Positions 25,362 through 33,780 of a stretch of DNA of 64,000 nt are shown here, piece after piece. Position numbers and translations under genes: made by a program. Under the pieces are notes generated by a model, which ran no database searches, was not told the DNA's origin, and saw only the letters and a program-made list of their open reading frames with translations. How positions within the stretch are numbered: position 1 is the stretch's first letter; each line of letters starts with the position of its first letter. Source of the stretch: JAICYJ01 sp045806525 (GTDB lineage Bacteria; Actinomycetota; Thermoleophilia; Gaiellales; JAICJC01); assembly GCA_045806525.1 (NCBI GenBank), contig JBJMJD010000087.1, positions 28,301-92,300 on the forward strand. Direction: 5' to 3'.

Positions 25362-26960
25362 TCAGGCGCGGAAGACGGGACGGCCGTCGACCACCGTCAG
25401 TAGCACCGGCAGGTCGACCAGGTCGTCCGCGTCGCAGTCGACCGGGTCGCCCGCGAAGCCCGTCAGGTCGCCGCGGAAGCCCGGCATGATCCGCCCGGCG
25501 ACCGCCGTGTCGTTGACCGCCAGCGCGGCCTGGGTCGTGTAGCCCTCGAGCGCCTCCAGAGCGGACAGCCGCTGGTGCTCGCCGTAGCCGTCGGCGCCGC
25601 GGTTGCCCGGGCGCCGTCGCAGCCGCGCCCAGGCCATGCACTCGCGCGGGTCAAAGCCCGCCACCGGCCAGTCGGAGCCCAACGCCAGCACCGCGCCCGA
25701 TCGCCGTAACTCGGCCGTCCGGAAGCCGCGGCCCGCGCGCTCCCGCCCCAGCGACCGGCTCCACGGATCGCTCAGATCCGGATTCATCCACTGCAGGTGG
25801 CTCACCTGCTGCGAAGCCACGACCCGCTCCGGTGCGAACCGCGGCAGCTGGTCGTCCTGCAGCGTCTCGATGTGCTCGACGCGGTGCGGCCCGCGCACGA
25901 CCGGCCCGGCCCGCCGGTAGGCGTCGAGGGCGCAGCGCACGCTGCGATCGCCGATGGCGTGCGTGATCGACGGCATCCCAGCCTCGGCGAAGCGCGCGAT
26001 CACGGCGGCGTAGCGCTCAGGATCCGGCCAGTTCGGCTCCCTGCCGCGTCCCTCGCTGTCAGGCTCTTCGAGCCACGCGGTGCCAGACTCGACAACGCCG
26101 TCGATGAAGAACTTCGCCCAGCCCGACCGCCACAGCCGCCCCGACTGCGCGCCGGCCGCGATGGCCGCGCCGATCTCGTCGTCGCCGAACGTCGGCTGCA
26201 CCGTGAACGGCACGACCTGCCGCACCGTCAGCCGGCCGCTCTGCTCCAGCGCCCGGCAGTCGTCGGGCGTGGCCAGCGTGCCGTCCATCATGTGCGAGGC
26301 TGTGAGGCCGACCGTGTTCATCGCCGCCAGCCCCTCCGCGATGTAGGCCAGCCGCTGCTCGTCGCCCGGCACCGGCATCGCCTCCACCACCAGCCCGATC
26401 GCCTCCTCGCGCAGCTCGCCCGTGGGCCGGCCGTCCGGGCGGCACACGATCTCGGACGCGTCATCGAAGCTGCGCGCGCCCGTGATGCCGGCCGCGGCCA
26501 GAGCAGGCGGCGTCGCCAGCGCGGTATGGAAATCGAAGAACGTGAGCAGCGCCGGGTTACCGCCGACCGCCTCCTCGAACAGCTCACCGCTGGCCTCGAT
26601 CCCGTCGAACACCCGGTACTCGAGCGAGAACCCGGTCACCCAGTCGCCATCGCCGCAGTGGCGCCGCTCGGCCGCCAGCCGCTCGCGCACCTCGTCCACC
26701 GTGGCCGCGCCGGCCAGGTCGGCCCCGCGCGTCTCCAGCGCGCCCATGAACGGATGCATGTGGCTGTCCGTCAGCCCCGGCACCAGCACCATCTGCGCGC
26801 CGTCGATCAGCTCCGCGCCCGGCCCGCTCGCGCTGCGCACCTCGTCATCGTCGCCGACCGCGACGATCACGCCGTCCCGGATCGCCACCGCGCTCGCCCA
26901 CGGCTGGTCGGGATCGAGCGTGCGGATCCGTGCACCGAGGATCGCGACCGATCCCATCAC
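25362..26960 (-). CDS. Amidohydrolase (YtcJ-like)
   Basis: 532 residues, metal-dependent hydrolase of the YtcJ/exoenzyme-regulatory-protein AepA-like group: D-S-H-M-H metal motif in LTDSHMHPFMGALETRGADL, GWAKFFIDGVVESGTAWL with the carbamylated-Lys region, SITHAIGDRSVRCALDAY, HRVEHIETLQ and LALGSDWPVAGFDPRECMAWA. No signal peptide. These enzymes hydrolyse unknown amides. The ATGA overlap at its 5' end makes it part of the gntR operon. Confidence 0.9.
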   Translation of the reverse strand: MMGSVAILGARIRTLDPDQPWASAVAIRDGVIVAVGDDDEVRSASGPGAELIDGAQMVLVPGLTDSHMHPFMGALETRGADLAGAATVDEVRERLAAERRHCGDGDWVTGFSLEYRVFDGIEASGELFEEAVGGNPALLTFFDFHTALATPPALAAAGITGARSFDDASEIVCRPDGRPTGELREEAIGLVVEAMPVPGDEQRLAYIAEGLAAMNTVGLTASHMMDGTLATPDDCRALEQSGRLTVRQVVPFTVQPTFGDDEIGAAIAAGAQSGRLWRSGWAKFFIDGVVESGTAWLEEPDSEGRGREPNWPDPERYAAVIARFAEAGMPSITHAIGDRSVRCALDAYRRAGPVVRGPHRVEHIETLQDDQLPRFAPERVVASQQVSHLQWMNPDLSDPWSRSLGRERAGRGFRTAELRRSGAVLALGSDWPVAGFDPRECMAWARLRRRPGNRGADGYGEHQRLSALEALEGYTTQAALAVNDTAVAGRIMPGFRGDLTGFAGDPVDCDADDLVDLPVLLTVVDGRPVFRA

Positions 26961-27625
26961 TGGGCCGGACCCACCGGCGGATGAGCGGCCACGTGCGTGC
27001 GGGTGAGGTGCTCCGCCAGGCCCGCGTCACCCGCGGCGACCGCATCGGTGATGCGCTCGTGCTCCTCTGCCCAGGCCAGGGTCCCGGCAGGCTCCTCCGC
27101 CTGCGCCTCATAGATCGGTACGCCGATGCGCGGCACCCAAAGCATCTCGGCGAACCGCGTCAGGTGGGGGTTGCCGGACGCCGCGGCCAGGGCCAGATGG
27201 AACTCGCGGTTGGCCGCGTAGCCGGCCTCCCGGTCGTCTTGGGAAGCGCGCTGGGCCGCGATCGCCCGGCGCAGCCGCGCGATCGCATCCGCATCCCGGC
27301 GCTCTGCCGCCAGCCGCGCGGCGCCGGGCTCCAGCGCGACTCTCGCCGCCCACGCGTGACGCATGTCGCCGAAGTCGAGCTCCGACACGGTGGCGCCGCG
27401 GTTGGGGGAGAACTCGACCAGCCCTTCCGTTGAGAGTCGGCGCAGCGCCTCCCGCAGCGGCGTACGTGACACGCCAAGTTCCTCGGCCAGCGAGGCCTGC
27501 CGCAAACGCGTTCCGCGAGGGAGATCTCCAGCAAGAATGCGCTCCCGCAGGGCGGCATAGACGTGGTCGACCACACTCTCGATGAGCAGCGGGACAACGT
27601 TGGCAGGCGACTCCGGTACGGCCAT
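26957..27625 (-). CDS. GntR-family transcriptional regulator, FCD type
   Basis: 222 residues from ATG 27625; ATG 27640 is an alternative in frame but lies inside the predicted -10/operator. An N-terminal winged helix of GntR type (YAALRERILAGDLPRGTRLRQ, ELGVSRTPLREALRRL, GLVEFSPNRGATV) is followed by an all-helical FCD effector domain (HLALAAASGNPHLTRFAEMLW, EEHERITDAVAAGDAGLAEHL), whose His residues often bind a metal and a carboxylate ligand. It is the most likely regulator of its own operon, the divergent permease and the 12-gene catabolic operon, because the same 12-bp site lies at all three promoters. Confidence 0.92.
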   Translation of the reverse strand: MAVPESPANVVPLLIESVVDHVYAALRERILAGDLPRGTRLRQASLAEELGVSRTPLREALRRLSTEGLVEFSPNRGATVSELDFGDMRHAWAARVALEPGAARLAAERRDADAIARLRRAIAAQRASQDDREAGYAANREFHLALAAASGNPHLTRFAEMLWVPRIGVPIYEAQAEEPAGTLAWAEEHERITDAVAAGDAGLAEHLTRTHVAAHPPVGPAQ

Positions 27626-27630
27626 GGTCT

Positions 27631-27664
27631 TTGCATACATTACGCCGTCTGATTCGCGAATCAA
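27631..27664 (-). promoter_or_regulatory. gntR promoter with operator B (TTGCATACATT)
   Basis: On the minus strand TTGATT (27664-27659), a 16-base spacer and TAATGT (27642-27637) form a promoter whose transcript would start just before ATG 27625. The operator copy on the plus strand, TTTGCATACATT (27630-27641), covers the -10, as expected for autorepression. Confidence 0.5.
27650..27663. repeat. Perfect 14-bp palindrome TGATTCGCGAATCA
   Basis: A perfect palindrome in the 115-base gap between divergent gntR and the permease gene, overlapping the gntR -35. It may be a second protein-binding site that acts on both promoters. Confidence 0.5.
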
Positions 27665-27680
27665 AGCGAGGTTTCCGCGC

Positions 27681-27716
27681 TTGACGGCGGCAGAGTACCG
27701 TGCGAATGTATCCAAG
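27681..27716 (+). promoter_or_regulatory. Permease promoter with operator C
   Basis: TTGACG (27681-27686), a 17-base spacer and GAATGT (27704-27709) form a weak sigma-70-like promoter. On the minus strand 27716-27705 reads CTTGGATACATT, the third copy of the putative GntR operator, again over the -10. The mRNA would have a short leader with GGAGGGA before ATG 27741. Confidence 0.45.
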
Positions 27717-27740
27717 TTGTCTTCAACCGAGGAGGGAGTC

Positions 27741-29249
27741 ATGTCACAGGCCGCACCTGCGCCGGCCACGGGAGGCGAACTCGGTGAGCGACGCTTGGGC
27801 ACCATCCACGCCGTTGCACAGGCCCTCGCAATCGGGCCGATGTTCTCGACGGCGGTCGTCCTGGGCTTCGTGTCTGCTCCGGTCACGGGCGCTGGGTTTA
27901 ACACGGCACTCGCCGTGCTGGTCGCCGGTCTCGGCGTGCTCGCGATCGCATATGCGATCTCGCTGTTCGCCCGCCAGTACCAGGGCGCCGGGGCCGTGTA
28001 CGAGTACCTGGTACGGGGCGCACATCCGGCGATCGGCATCCTCACCGCGGGCGTTTTCTTCATGGGCACGCTGTTCCTGGGCGGCGGCGGCATCTACCTG
28101 GGACTTGGCATCCTCACCAACCAGTTCTGGACAGAGCACATCACGACCTCGACCGTGCCGGCGTGGTGGCTGCTGTCGCTGCTGTTCCTGGCGCTGGTCG
28201 TCGCGCTGAACTACATCGGCGTGCGGATCGCGATCGGGGCGATGCTCACGTTCGCAGCCCTCTCGTTCACGCCGATGCTGATCCTGGCGGTTGCGATCAT
28301 CGTCCAGGCCGACAACACGCTTTCGGTCTTCAACCCCAGCACCACGTCGGTGCACACCGTGTTCAACGGCGTAATGCTGGGCATCCTGCTGTTCGTCGGC
28401 TTCGAGGCGGCGGCATCGTTGGGCGAGGAGAGCCACGATCCCGCCAGGTCGATCCCGCGCGCGCTGATCGGAACGGTCGCCGCCTCCGCGGCCTTCTACG
28501 TCGTGATGTCCTACGCGATCTCGATCGGGCTGGGCAAGGCGGCGGTCGACAAGGGCGCCTGGCTCGATCCGACGGCGCTGGACAGCCTCGCCACCCAGTA
28601 CATCGGAAAGTGGTTCGCCACCATCATCGACCTGGTCGTGATCCTGGATGCCACCGCCCTGGCGCTGGCCATCTGCGTCACCATCGGCCGCGGCTACTTC
28701 GCACTGGGCCGCGACGGCCTGCTGCCGTCGTTCTTCGCGAAGACGTCGCGTCACAACACCCCATGGGTGGGGAACCTGGTGGTCGTGTTCGGCGCCGGCC
28801 TCCTGATCCTGGTCGGCCTCTACAGCCACACGCTCGACCGGTTCGGCCTGCCCCGCAATTTCGCGGCCTTCTTCGTGGCCGCGACCGCCGGTTCGTTTGC
28901 GGTCGAGCTCGTTTACCTGATCCTGGCGGTGGCGGCGATCGGGCTGCTGGTGCGAACGAAGGCGCTCTGGTGGCAGTATCTGATCGTGCTGGTCGCCGTC
29001 GCCACGCCGGTGCTCGGCTTCTACGGGGCGCTCAACCCCGATCCGCACAGCACGCTGAACCTGAACTGGTTGGCGCTGTACTGGGCACTGGGAGTGGTGG
29101 TGGTGGCAGTGGTCTGGTTCGGGGCGGTTCGCATCATGCGCCCCACACAGGTGGCCAACGCGGCCTCCTACGCCGCGCAACACCACGGGGTCGCGCCGCT
29201 GGACGAGAACCTCGACTTCACTCCGGCTCCCCCGGACACGACCATCTGA
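27741..29249 (+). CDS. APC-superfamily amino acid/amine permease
   Basis: 502 residues starting at ATG 27741 behind GGAGGGA. About 12 hydrophobic helices are visible. The N-terminal LGTIHAVAQALAIGPMFSTAVVLGF, FVGFEAAASLGEESHDPARSIPRAL (the signature loop after TM6) and ICVTIGRGYFALGRDGLLP match APC transporters of amino acids and polyamines. Inner-membrane proton-coupled uptake is likely. Divergent from gntR, and an operator copy sits on its promoter, so its substrate should be linked to the inducing catabolite. Confidence 0.92.
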   Translation: MSQAAPAPATGGELGERRLGTIHAVAQALAIGPMFSTAVVLGFVSAPVTGAGFNTALAVLVAGLGVLAIAYAISLFARQYQGAGAVYEYLVRGAHPAIGILTAGVFFMGTLFLGGGGIYLGLGILTNQFWTEHITTSTVPAWWLLSLLFLALVVALNYIGVRIAIGAMLTFAALSFTPMLILAVAIIVQADNTLSVFNPSTTSVHTVFNGVMLGILLFVGFEAAASLGEESHDPARSIPRALIGTVAASAAFYVVMSYAISIGLGKAAVDKGAWLDPTALDSLATQYIGKWFATIIDLVVILDATALALAICVTIGRGYFALGRDGLLPSFFAKTSRHNTPWVGNLVVVFGAGLLILVGLYSHTLDRFGLPRNFAAFFVAATAGSFAVELVYLILAVAAIGLLVRTKALWWQYLIVLVAVATPVLGFYGALNPDPHSTLNLNWLALYWALGVVVVAVVWFGAVRIMRPTQVANAASYAAQHHGVAPLDENLDFTPAPPDTTI

Positions 29250-29260
29250 TCCACCGTATC

Positions 29261-29294
29261 GCGTCGCCCGCCGAAACACCTCGGCGGGCGACGC
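29261..29294. terminator. Perfect 14-bp hairpin, bidirectional terminator
   Basis: GCGTCGCCCGCCGA (29261-29274) and TCGGCGGGCGACGC (29281-29294) are perfect inverted arms with the loop AACACC, 12 bases after the permease stop and 19 before the stop of the convergent aminotransferase. It has no T-run, common in high-GC genomes, and suits termination from both sides. Confidence 0.75.
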
Positions 29295-29312
29295 TGTGCT
29301 ACAGCCGACCGG

Positions 29313-30575
29313 CTACACGCCGGTAGCCACCGACACGCCTGACAGCGTCTCGGCGAACACCTCGGCGATGCGGCCGATCTCGGCCTCGTCGATCACGAAC
29401 GCGGGCGACACCTGCAGCGAATGCCCGGCCAGGCCGCGTGTCAGCACGCCCCGCTCGCGGCAGCCCTTCACGATGCGGTCGACAAGCCCGGGTTCGGCAG
29501 CGCGCGCCTCCGGCGCGATCTCGACGGCGGCCAGCAAGCCGACGCCGCTTCGCACCTCACCCACCTGCGGCAGCTCCGCGAGCGGCCGCATGGCCGCGTC
29601 GAGCACCTGCTCCAGCCGCGAGACGCGCTCCAGCAGCCCCTCGCGCTCGAGCAGGTCGAGGTTGGCGAGCCCGGCCGCGCACACGCTGGGATGGCCCGAG
29701 TACGTGTAGCCGTGGCGGAACAGGGCCGCCCCAGGCGTCGTCCAGAACGGCTCCTGCAGGCGCGGCGAGGCGATCACAGCGCCCAGCGGAAGGTAGCCGG
29801 ACGTGATGCCCTTGGCGCAGGTGATCATGTCGGGCGTGATGCCGAAGCGGTGGCAGCCGAACCAGGTGCCGAGCCGGCCGAACCCGCAGATCACCTCGTC
29901 GGCGATCAGCAGCACGTCGTGGGCACGGCACAGCTCCTGTACCCGTTGCCAGTAGCCGGGCGACGGTGCGTAGATGCCGCCCGCCCCGATCACCGGCTCG
30001 CCGATGAAGGCCGCGATCTGGTCGCCCCGCTCGCGGAACAGGCGCTCCAGCGCGTCGGTGTCGTCGCTGCCGACTGACGCCGTGTCGGGGATCAGTGCGC
30101 CGATGCCCTCGCGGTTGGCGGCGATTCCGGCCAGGCTCGTGCCGTACGCGTTCATGCCGTGGTAGCTGCGCTCGCGGTGCACGATGGTGCGCTTGTCCGG
30201 CCTGCCGAGCGCGTGCCAGTAGCGCAGCGCCAGCTTGCCGGCCGTGTCGACCGCGTCCGAGCCGCCGCTGGTGAAGAACACGGCTCCGTCCGCGAATGGG
30301 GCCAGGGCCGCCACGCGCTCGGCCAGCTCGATCGCCGGGCGGTTGGCGGTGCTGGCGAAGATGTCGTACACCGCCAGTTCGCGCATCTGTGCCGAGACGG
30401 CATCGGCGATCTCACCGCGGCCATGGCCGATCGAGCAGTACCAGAGGCCACCCTTGGCGTCGATGTACTCGCGCCCGGCCTCGTCCCAAACGCGGGCACC
30501 GCTGCCCCGGCTGACCACGAACTCATCGTCCTTAACGCTCGCCATGTCGGCGAACGGGTGCCAGAGGCTGCTCAT
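29313..30575 (-). CDS. Class III aminotransferase (omega-amino acid/polyamine type)
   Basis: 420 residues, PLP-dependent. The signature DEVICGFGRLGTWFGCH...CAKGITSGYLPLGAVI has the Schiff-base Lys in CAKG; FFTSGGSDAVDTAGKLAL binds the phosphate and YHGMNAYGTSLAG is typical. Class III enzymes transfer amino groups from putrescine, GABA, beta-alanine or similar to pyruvate or 2-oxoglutarate. Last gene of a MarR/permease/gamma-glutamyl hydrolase/aminotransferase operon; the ATGA overlap with the hydrolase gene supports joint function in amine use. Confidence 0.92.
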   Translation of the reverse strand: MSSLWHPFADMASVKDDEFVVSRGSGARVWDEAGREYIDAKGGLWYCSIGHGRGEIADAVSAQMRELAVYDIFASTANRPAIELAERVAALAPFADGAVFFTSGGSDAVDTAGKLALRYWHALGRPDKRTIVHRERSYHGMNAYGTSLAGIAANREGIGALIPDTASVGSDDTDALERLFRERGDQIAAFIGEPVIGAGGIYAPSPGYWQRVQELCRAHDVLLIADEVICGFGRLGTWFGCHRFGITPDMITCAKGITSGYLPLGAVIASPRLQEPFWTTPGAALFRHGYTYSGHPSVCAAGLANLDLLEREGLLERVSRLEQVLDAAMRPLAELPQVGEVRSGVGLLAAVEIAPEARAAEPGLVDRIVKGCRERGVLTRGLAGHSLQVSPAFVIDEAEIGRIAEVFAETLSGVSVATGV

Positions 30576-31285
30576 GACGTGGACGATACCAACGCCTGGA
30601 ACAGGCTCGCGCCGGTGCCCTCGGCGTCGGCGTCGGGGTGCCAGAGCACGCCCACGCAGAAGCGGCGACCGGGGTCCTCGAGGCCCTCCACGGTGCCGTC
30701 CGGGTCGGCCTGAGCGGCCGCGACCAGGCCCTCCCCGATGCGGTCGATGCCCTGGTGGTGGTGCGAGTGCACGGTGGCCCGCTCGCCCACGATCTCCCGA
30801 AGCCTGCTGCCCGGCAGGGTGACCACGTCGTGCACGCCGTAAGTGGAGTCGTCCTTGCGGTGGGGCCGCTGGTCGATATGGTCGGCCAGGTGCTGGATCA
30901 GCGTGCCGCCGCGGGCCACGTTCAGCACCTGGATACCGCGGCAGATGGCGAGCACCGGCAGGTCGCGGTCGAGCGCCCGCCGCATCAGCGACAGCTCGAC
31001 CGCGTCACGGCGCTCGTTGCGGGGGCCGGTGCGGGGGTCGCGCTCGGCGCCGTACAGCTCCGGGGCGACGTCGTCGCCGCCGACGAACACGATGCCGTCC
31101 AGCAGGTCGAGCACGTCATCGGGGTCGTCCGCCAGGTACGGGTCGGCCGGGATCACCAGCGGGCGGCCGCCGGCCAGGCGCGTGCCCTCGACGTAGCCGT
31201 GGAACGTGACCGTCGCCCGGCCCGACCACTTGCCCAGCTGGACCGGCGCCCAGTAGCTCGTGATGCCGATGGTGGGGCGGCTCAA
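30572..31285 (-). CDS. Gamma-glutamyl-gamma-aminobutyrate hydrolase-like (PuuD family)
   Basis: 237 residues with the class I glutamine amidotransferase nucleophile LAICRGIQVLNVARGGTL, the family opening RPTIGITSYWAPVQ, the GPRNERRDAVELSLMRRAL helix, and the His-Glu pair in VHSHHHQGID and GVLWHPDAD (the last is W-H-P-E in most members, here W-H-P-D). In the Puu pathway this enzyme removes glutamate from gamma-glutamyl-GABA. Overlaps both neighbours (ATGA). The window's glutamine-synthetase-like ligase 15 kb away could be its synthetic counterpart. Confidence 0.88.
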   Translation of the reverse strand: MSRPTIGITSYWAPVQLGKWSGRATVTFHGYVEGTRLAGGRPLVIPADPYLADDPDDVLDLLDGIVFVGGDDVAPELYGAERDPRTGPRNERRDAVELSLMRRALDRDLPVLAICRGIQVLNVARGGTLIQHLADHIDQRPHRKDDSTYGVHDVVTLPGSRLREIVGERATVHSHHHQGIDRIGEGLVAAAQADPDGTVEGLEDPGRRFCVGVLWHPDADAEGTGASLFQALVSSTS

Positions 31286-32811
31286 TCTCCCCCCGCCGGC
31301 GCCGGCGTCGCCGCCAGCGGGACGTCGACCACCTGCTCGCGCACCGACTTACCGGCCAGGTAGCCCACAACGGCGAACGCGATCACCACGGCCAGCGTGC
31401 CCAGCGTGAACACCTCGAAGCGCAGCCGCGAGACGCCCCAACTGTCGACGAAGTTGTAGTCGGCCCCGAACACGTATTCGAGCGTGTCGGGGAAGATCGC
31501 GACCCACGATCCCATCAGCACCCACGCCGTGCACAGCACGCCGATGGTCCAGAGGCCGCCCTTGCCGCCGGGCACGCTGAAGACGCGCGGCACGCTGGCA
31601 TGGCTGTAGCGCAGCCTGATCAGCGCAGGGAAGATCAGGATGTAGGACACGAGCGTGGTCGAGATGGCCATGTACAGCACCACCGCGAAGGTGTCGGCCT
31701 CGCTGCTCGACAGCAGCCGTACCGCGGCCACCATGAAGATGGTGGATGTCACGCCGGAGAGCACGTTCACCCGCACCGGCGTGCCCAGCCTCTCGTTGAA
31801 CACGCCGAACCAGGGGAAGAAGGCGCCGTCGTAGGCAGCCACGGCCTGGATCCGGTCGGAGCCCATCATCCAGACCGCGCCGGAGGTGACCAGCGCGAAG
31901 ATGAAGCCCAGCGCCATCAGATCGGTGAGGAAGTTCTGGGCACCGCCGTAGACGCCGAACATCTGGTGGACGGCGTCCATGAAGCCGCCGATGCCGGTGA
32001 TCTTCGACGACGGCAGCACCGCCACGATGCCGAAGATCGGGATGGCGTATGCGATCGACGAGATGACGGCGCTCTTGGCGACGGATCGGGGCACGTCGCG
32101 CTGCGGGTCCTCCATCTCCTCGGCCGCGCCGTTCTGCAGCTCGAAGCCCACGAACCCGAAGATCAGGAGCGGCACCAGGCCGATGAAGATCCCGGCCGTT
32201 GGCGAGAAGTCGCCAATGCCATAGCCGTGCACGCCGTGCTTGATCGCGAAGACGACCACCGTCAGCGAGAAGAACCCGAGCACCAGGAACCGCACGATCG
32301 CGCCGGCGTTCGGGATCCACTTGCCGTGCTTCAACGACACGATCGCCACGCCGATGCTGATCCAGATGAAGATGAACTTGAACGCGTAATCGCCGAACGT
32401 GCCGCTCCCGACGCCGTGGATGTTTGAGCTCCAGGCGTCGGTGGCGACGAAGCAGAGCGATCCGCCCACCCAGAAGGGGTTCGTCACCCAGTACAGGACG
32501 GCGCCGATGCCGGCCGCCAGCCGGCCCCAGGTCAACTTCATCCACTCGTACGGCCCGCCCTCCTGCGGGAAGGCGGTGCCCAGCTCCGCCATCAGCAGGG
32601 CGTAGGGGAACATGAACAGCACGACCAGGACGACGACCCACGTGAACGCCTGCGCGCCATAGCTGGCGGCCTGTCCCAGCAGGTCGAGGCCGACGATCGC
32701 GCAGACGGTGAAGAAGACCATGTCGAGCTGGCCAAGGCTCTTGACCAGCTTGCGCTTCTCGGAGAGGGCAAGCTCGGTGGTGTGCTCTACGGGTGCTGCT
32801 GGCGTGGCCAT
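31282..32811 (-). CDS. APC-family amino acid/polyamine permease (GABA/glutamate antiporter-like)
   Basis: 509 residues, about 12 membrane helices. The opening KLVKSLGQLDMVFFTVCAIVGLDLLGQ and the QEGGPYEWMKLTWG loop are those of GadC/YjeM-like APC proteins; FGFVGFELQNGAAEEMEDPQRDVPRSV is the conserved post-TM6 loop. ATG 32811 follows GGAGGA. It leads the amine operon together with the upstream MarR gene, so uptake or exchange of a polyamine or amino acid is likely. Confidence 0.92.
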   Translation of the reverse strand: MATPAAPVEHTTELALSEKRKLVKSLGQLDMVFFTVCAIVGLDLLGQAASYGAQAFTWVVVLVVLFMFPYALLMAELGTAFPQEGGPYEWMKLTWGRLAAGIGAVLYWVTNPFWVGGSLCFVATDAWSSNIHGVGSGTFGDYAFKFIFIWISIGVAIVSLKHGKWIPNAGAIVRFLVLGFFSLTVVVFAIKHGVHGYGIGDFSPTAGIFIGLVPLLIFGFVGFELQNGAAEEMEDPQRDVPRSVAKSAVISSIAYAIPIFGIVAVLPSSKITGIGGFMDAVHQMFGVYGGAQNFLTDLMALGFIFALVTSGAVWMMGSDRIQAVAAYDGAFFPWFGVFNERLGTPVRVNVLSGVTSTIFMVAAVRLLSSSEADTFAVVLYMAISTTLVSYILIFPALIRLRYSHASVPRVFSVPGGKGGLWTIGVLCTAWVLMGSWVAIFPDTLEYVFGADYNFVDSWGVSRLRFEVFTLGTLAVVIAFAVVGYLAGKSVREQVVDVPLAATPAPAGGD

Positions 32812-32871
32812 GGGGGTCCTCCGGATCGGGCGCGGAACACCCTTGACGCTACGCCCTGCGCCGCTCGCTGT

Positions 32872-33360
32872 CTAGATGAAGCGTTCCTCGCCGACGAGCG
32901 CGTTCAGCGAGGCCGCGCCGCGCTCGACGACGGCCGGGTCCAGGCGCCGCAGCCGCCGGGCGACCTTGCGCTCGAGCCGCTGGCCCGCTGCGGTGGCCAG
33001 GTCGCGGCCGGACTCGGTCAGCAGCGTGCTGCCGTGTGCGCCGCTTCGCTTCACGTACCCGCGAGTTGCCAGCCGCAGTGCGATCTGCTTTGCCTGGCTT
33101 GTGCTGGCGGCGAGCAGCTCGGAGAGTGCACGGGTGGTGACCGCCTCACCCTCCGGGGCCTCGCTCAGGAGCAGCAGCGCGTAGAGCTCCATGGGACGCA
33201 GGTCGACGTCGCGCGCCGTCTCCAGCACGGAGCGGTCGAGCGAGCGAAGAAGCCGCAACCCCGCAGGTACACCGGTGGGTGCCGCCGGCGGAGCGTCGTG
33301 GGGGGAAGTGACAAGCGCGAGCCTGACGGCGCTGCGGCTGGTGGAGTGGGGCGCACCCAT
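32872..33360 (-). CDS. MarR-family transcriptional regulator
   Basis: 162 residues: a flexible N-terminus then a winged helix (DVDLRPMELYALLLLSEAPEGEAVTTRALSE, SQAKQIALRLATRGYVKR, HGSTLLTESGRDLATAA) of MarR type. It lies 60 bases upstream of the permease gene on the same strand and probably controls the amine operon. The AT-richer segment around 33400-33440 (TTTTGTGGTAATTGTCTGG) likely carries its promoter; no clean palindrome was found there. Confidence 0.8.
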   Translation of the reverse strand: MGAPHSTSRSAVRLALVTSPHDAPPAAPTGVPAGLRLLRSLDRSVLETARDVDLRPMELYALLLLSEAPEGEAVTTRALSELLAASTSQAKQIALRLATRGYVKRSGAHGSTLLTESGRDLATAAGQRLERKVARRLRRLDPAVVERGAASLNALVGEERFI

Positions 33361-33441
33361 GTCGCTGCATCTTCACCCACCGACCGGTTTCGCGCACTCG
33401 CCGTTTTGTGGTAATTGTCTGGCAGATTTTGGAAGGTTGCA

Positions 33442-33573
33442 TCAGGCTGGTCCCTGGGCGCAGGGATCCACGGCCCAGAAGAAGAATGCCAGCACCGCCA
33501 CGAAAGCAACCGCCAGCAGCACCGTCAGCAGCACCCGCCGGGACGCCGACATGGCGGTCGAGCGTCGCGCCAT
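33442..33573 (-). CDS. Small single-pass membrane protein
   Basis: 43 residues from ATG 33573, or 36 from ATG 33552: basic start (MARRSTAMSASRR) then one hydrophobic helix (VLLTVLLAVAFVAVLAFFFWA) and a short Cys-containing tail. The layout is that of a genuine small membrane protein but there is no homology to rely on. The surrounding 320 bases between MarR and tRNA-Leu hold no other gene. Confidence 0.4.
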   Translation of the reverse strand: MARRSTAMSASRRVLLTVLLAVAFVAVLAFFFWAVDPCAQGPA

Positions 33574-33680
33574 CGAGGTTGAGACGACTCCGATGCCGGT
33601 TACCCCGGCGACCGCTGCCGAGATGAAGCACTGGGTCTCCCAGGTGGAGGCGGCGGGCAGCGAGGCAATCACGGGCTACA

Positions 33681-33764
33681 TGCGGATGAGAGGACTTGAA
33701 CCTCCACGACCTTACGGCCACACGGACCTGAACCGTGCGCGTCTACCAATTCCGCCACATCCGC
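33681..33764 (-). tRNA. tRNA-Leu (anticodon CAG)
   Basis: Read on the minus strand, the 7-bp acceptor GCGGATG pairs with CATCCGC followed by discriminator A. The D-arm GGAATTGGTAGACGC, the anticodon loop TTCAGGT between CACGG and CCGTG (anticodon CAG), a long class II variable arm and the T-arm GGTTCAAGTCC are all present. Length 84 without an encoded CCA. Confidence 0.95.
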
Positions 33765-33780
33765 GCGGGGAGAGCTGATT

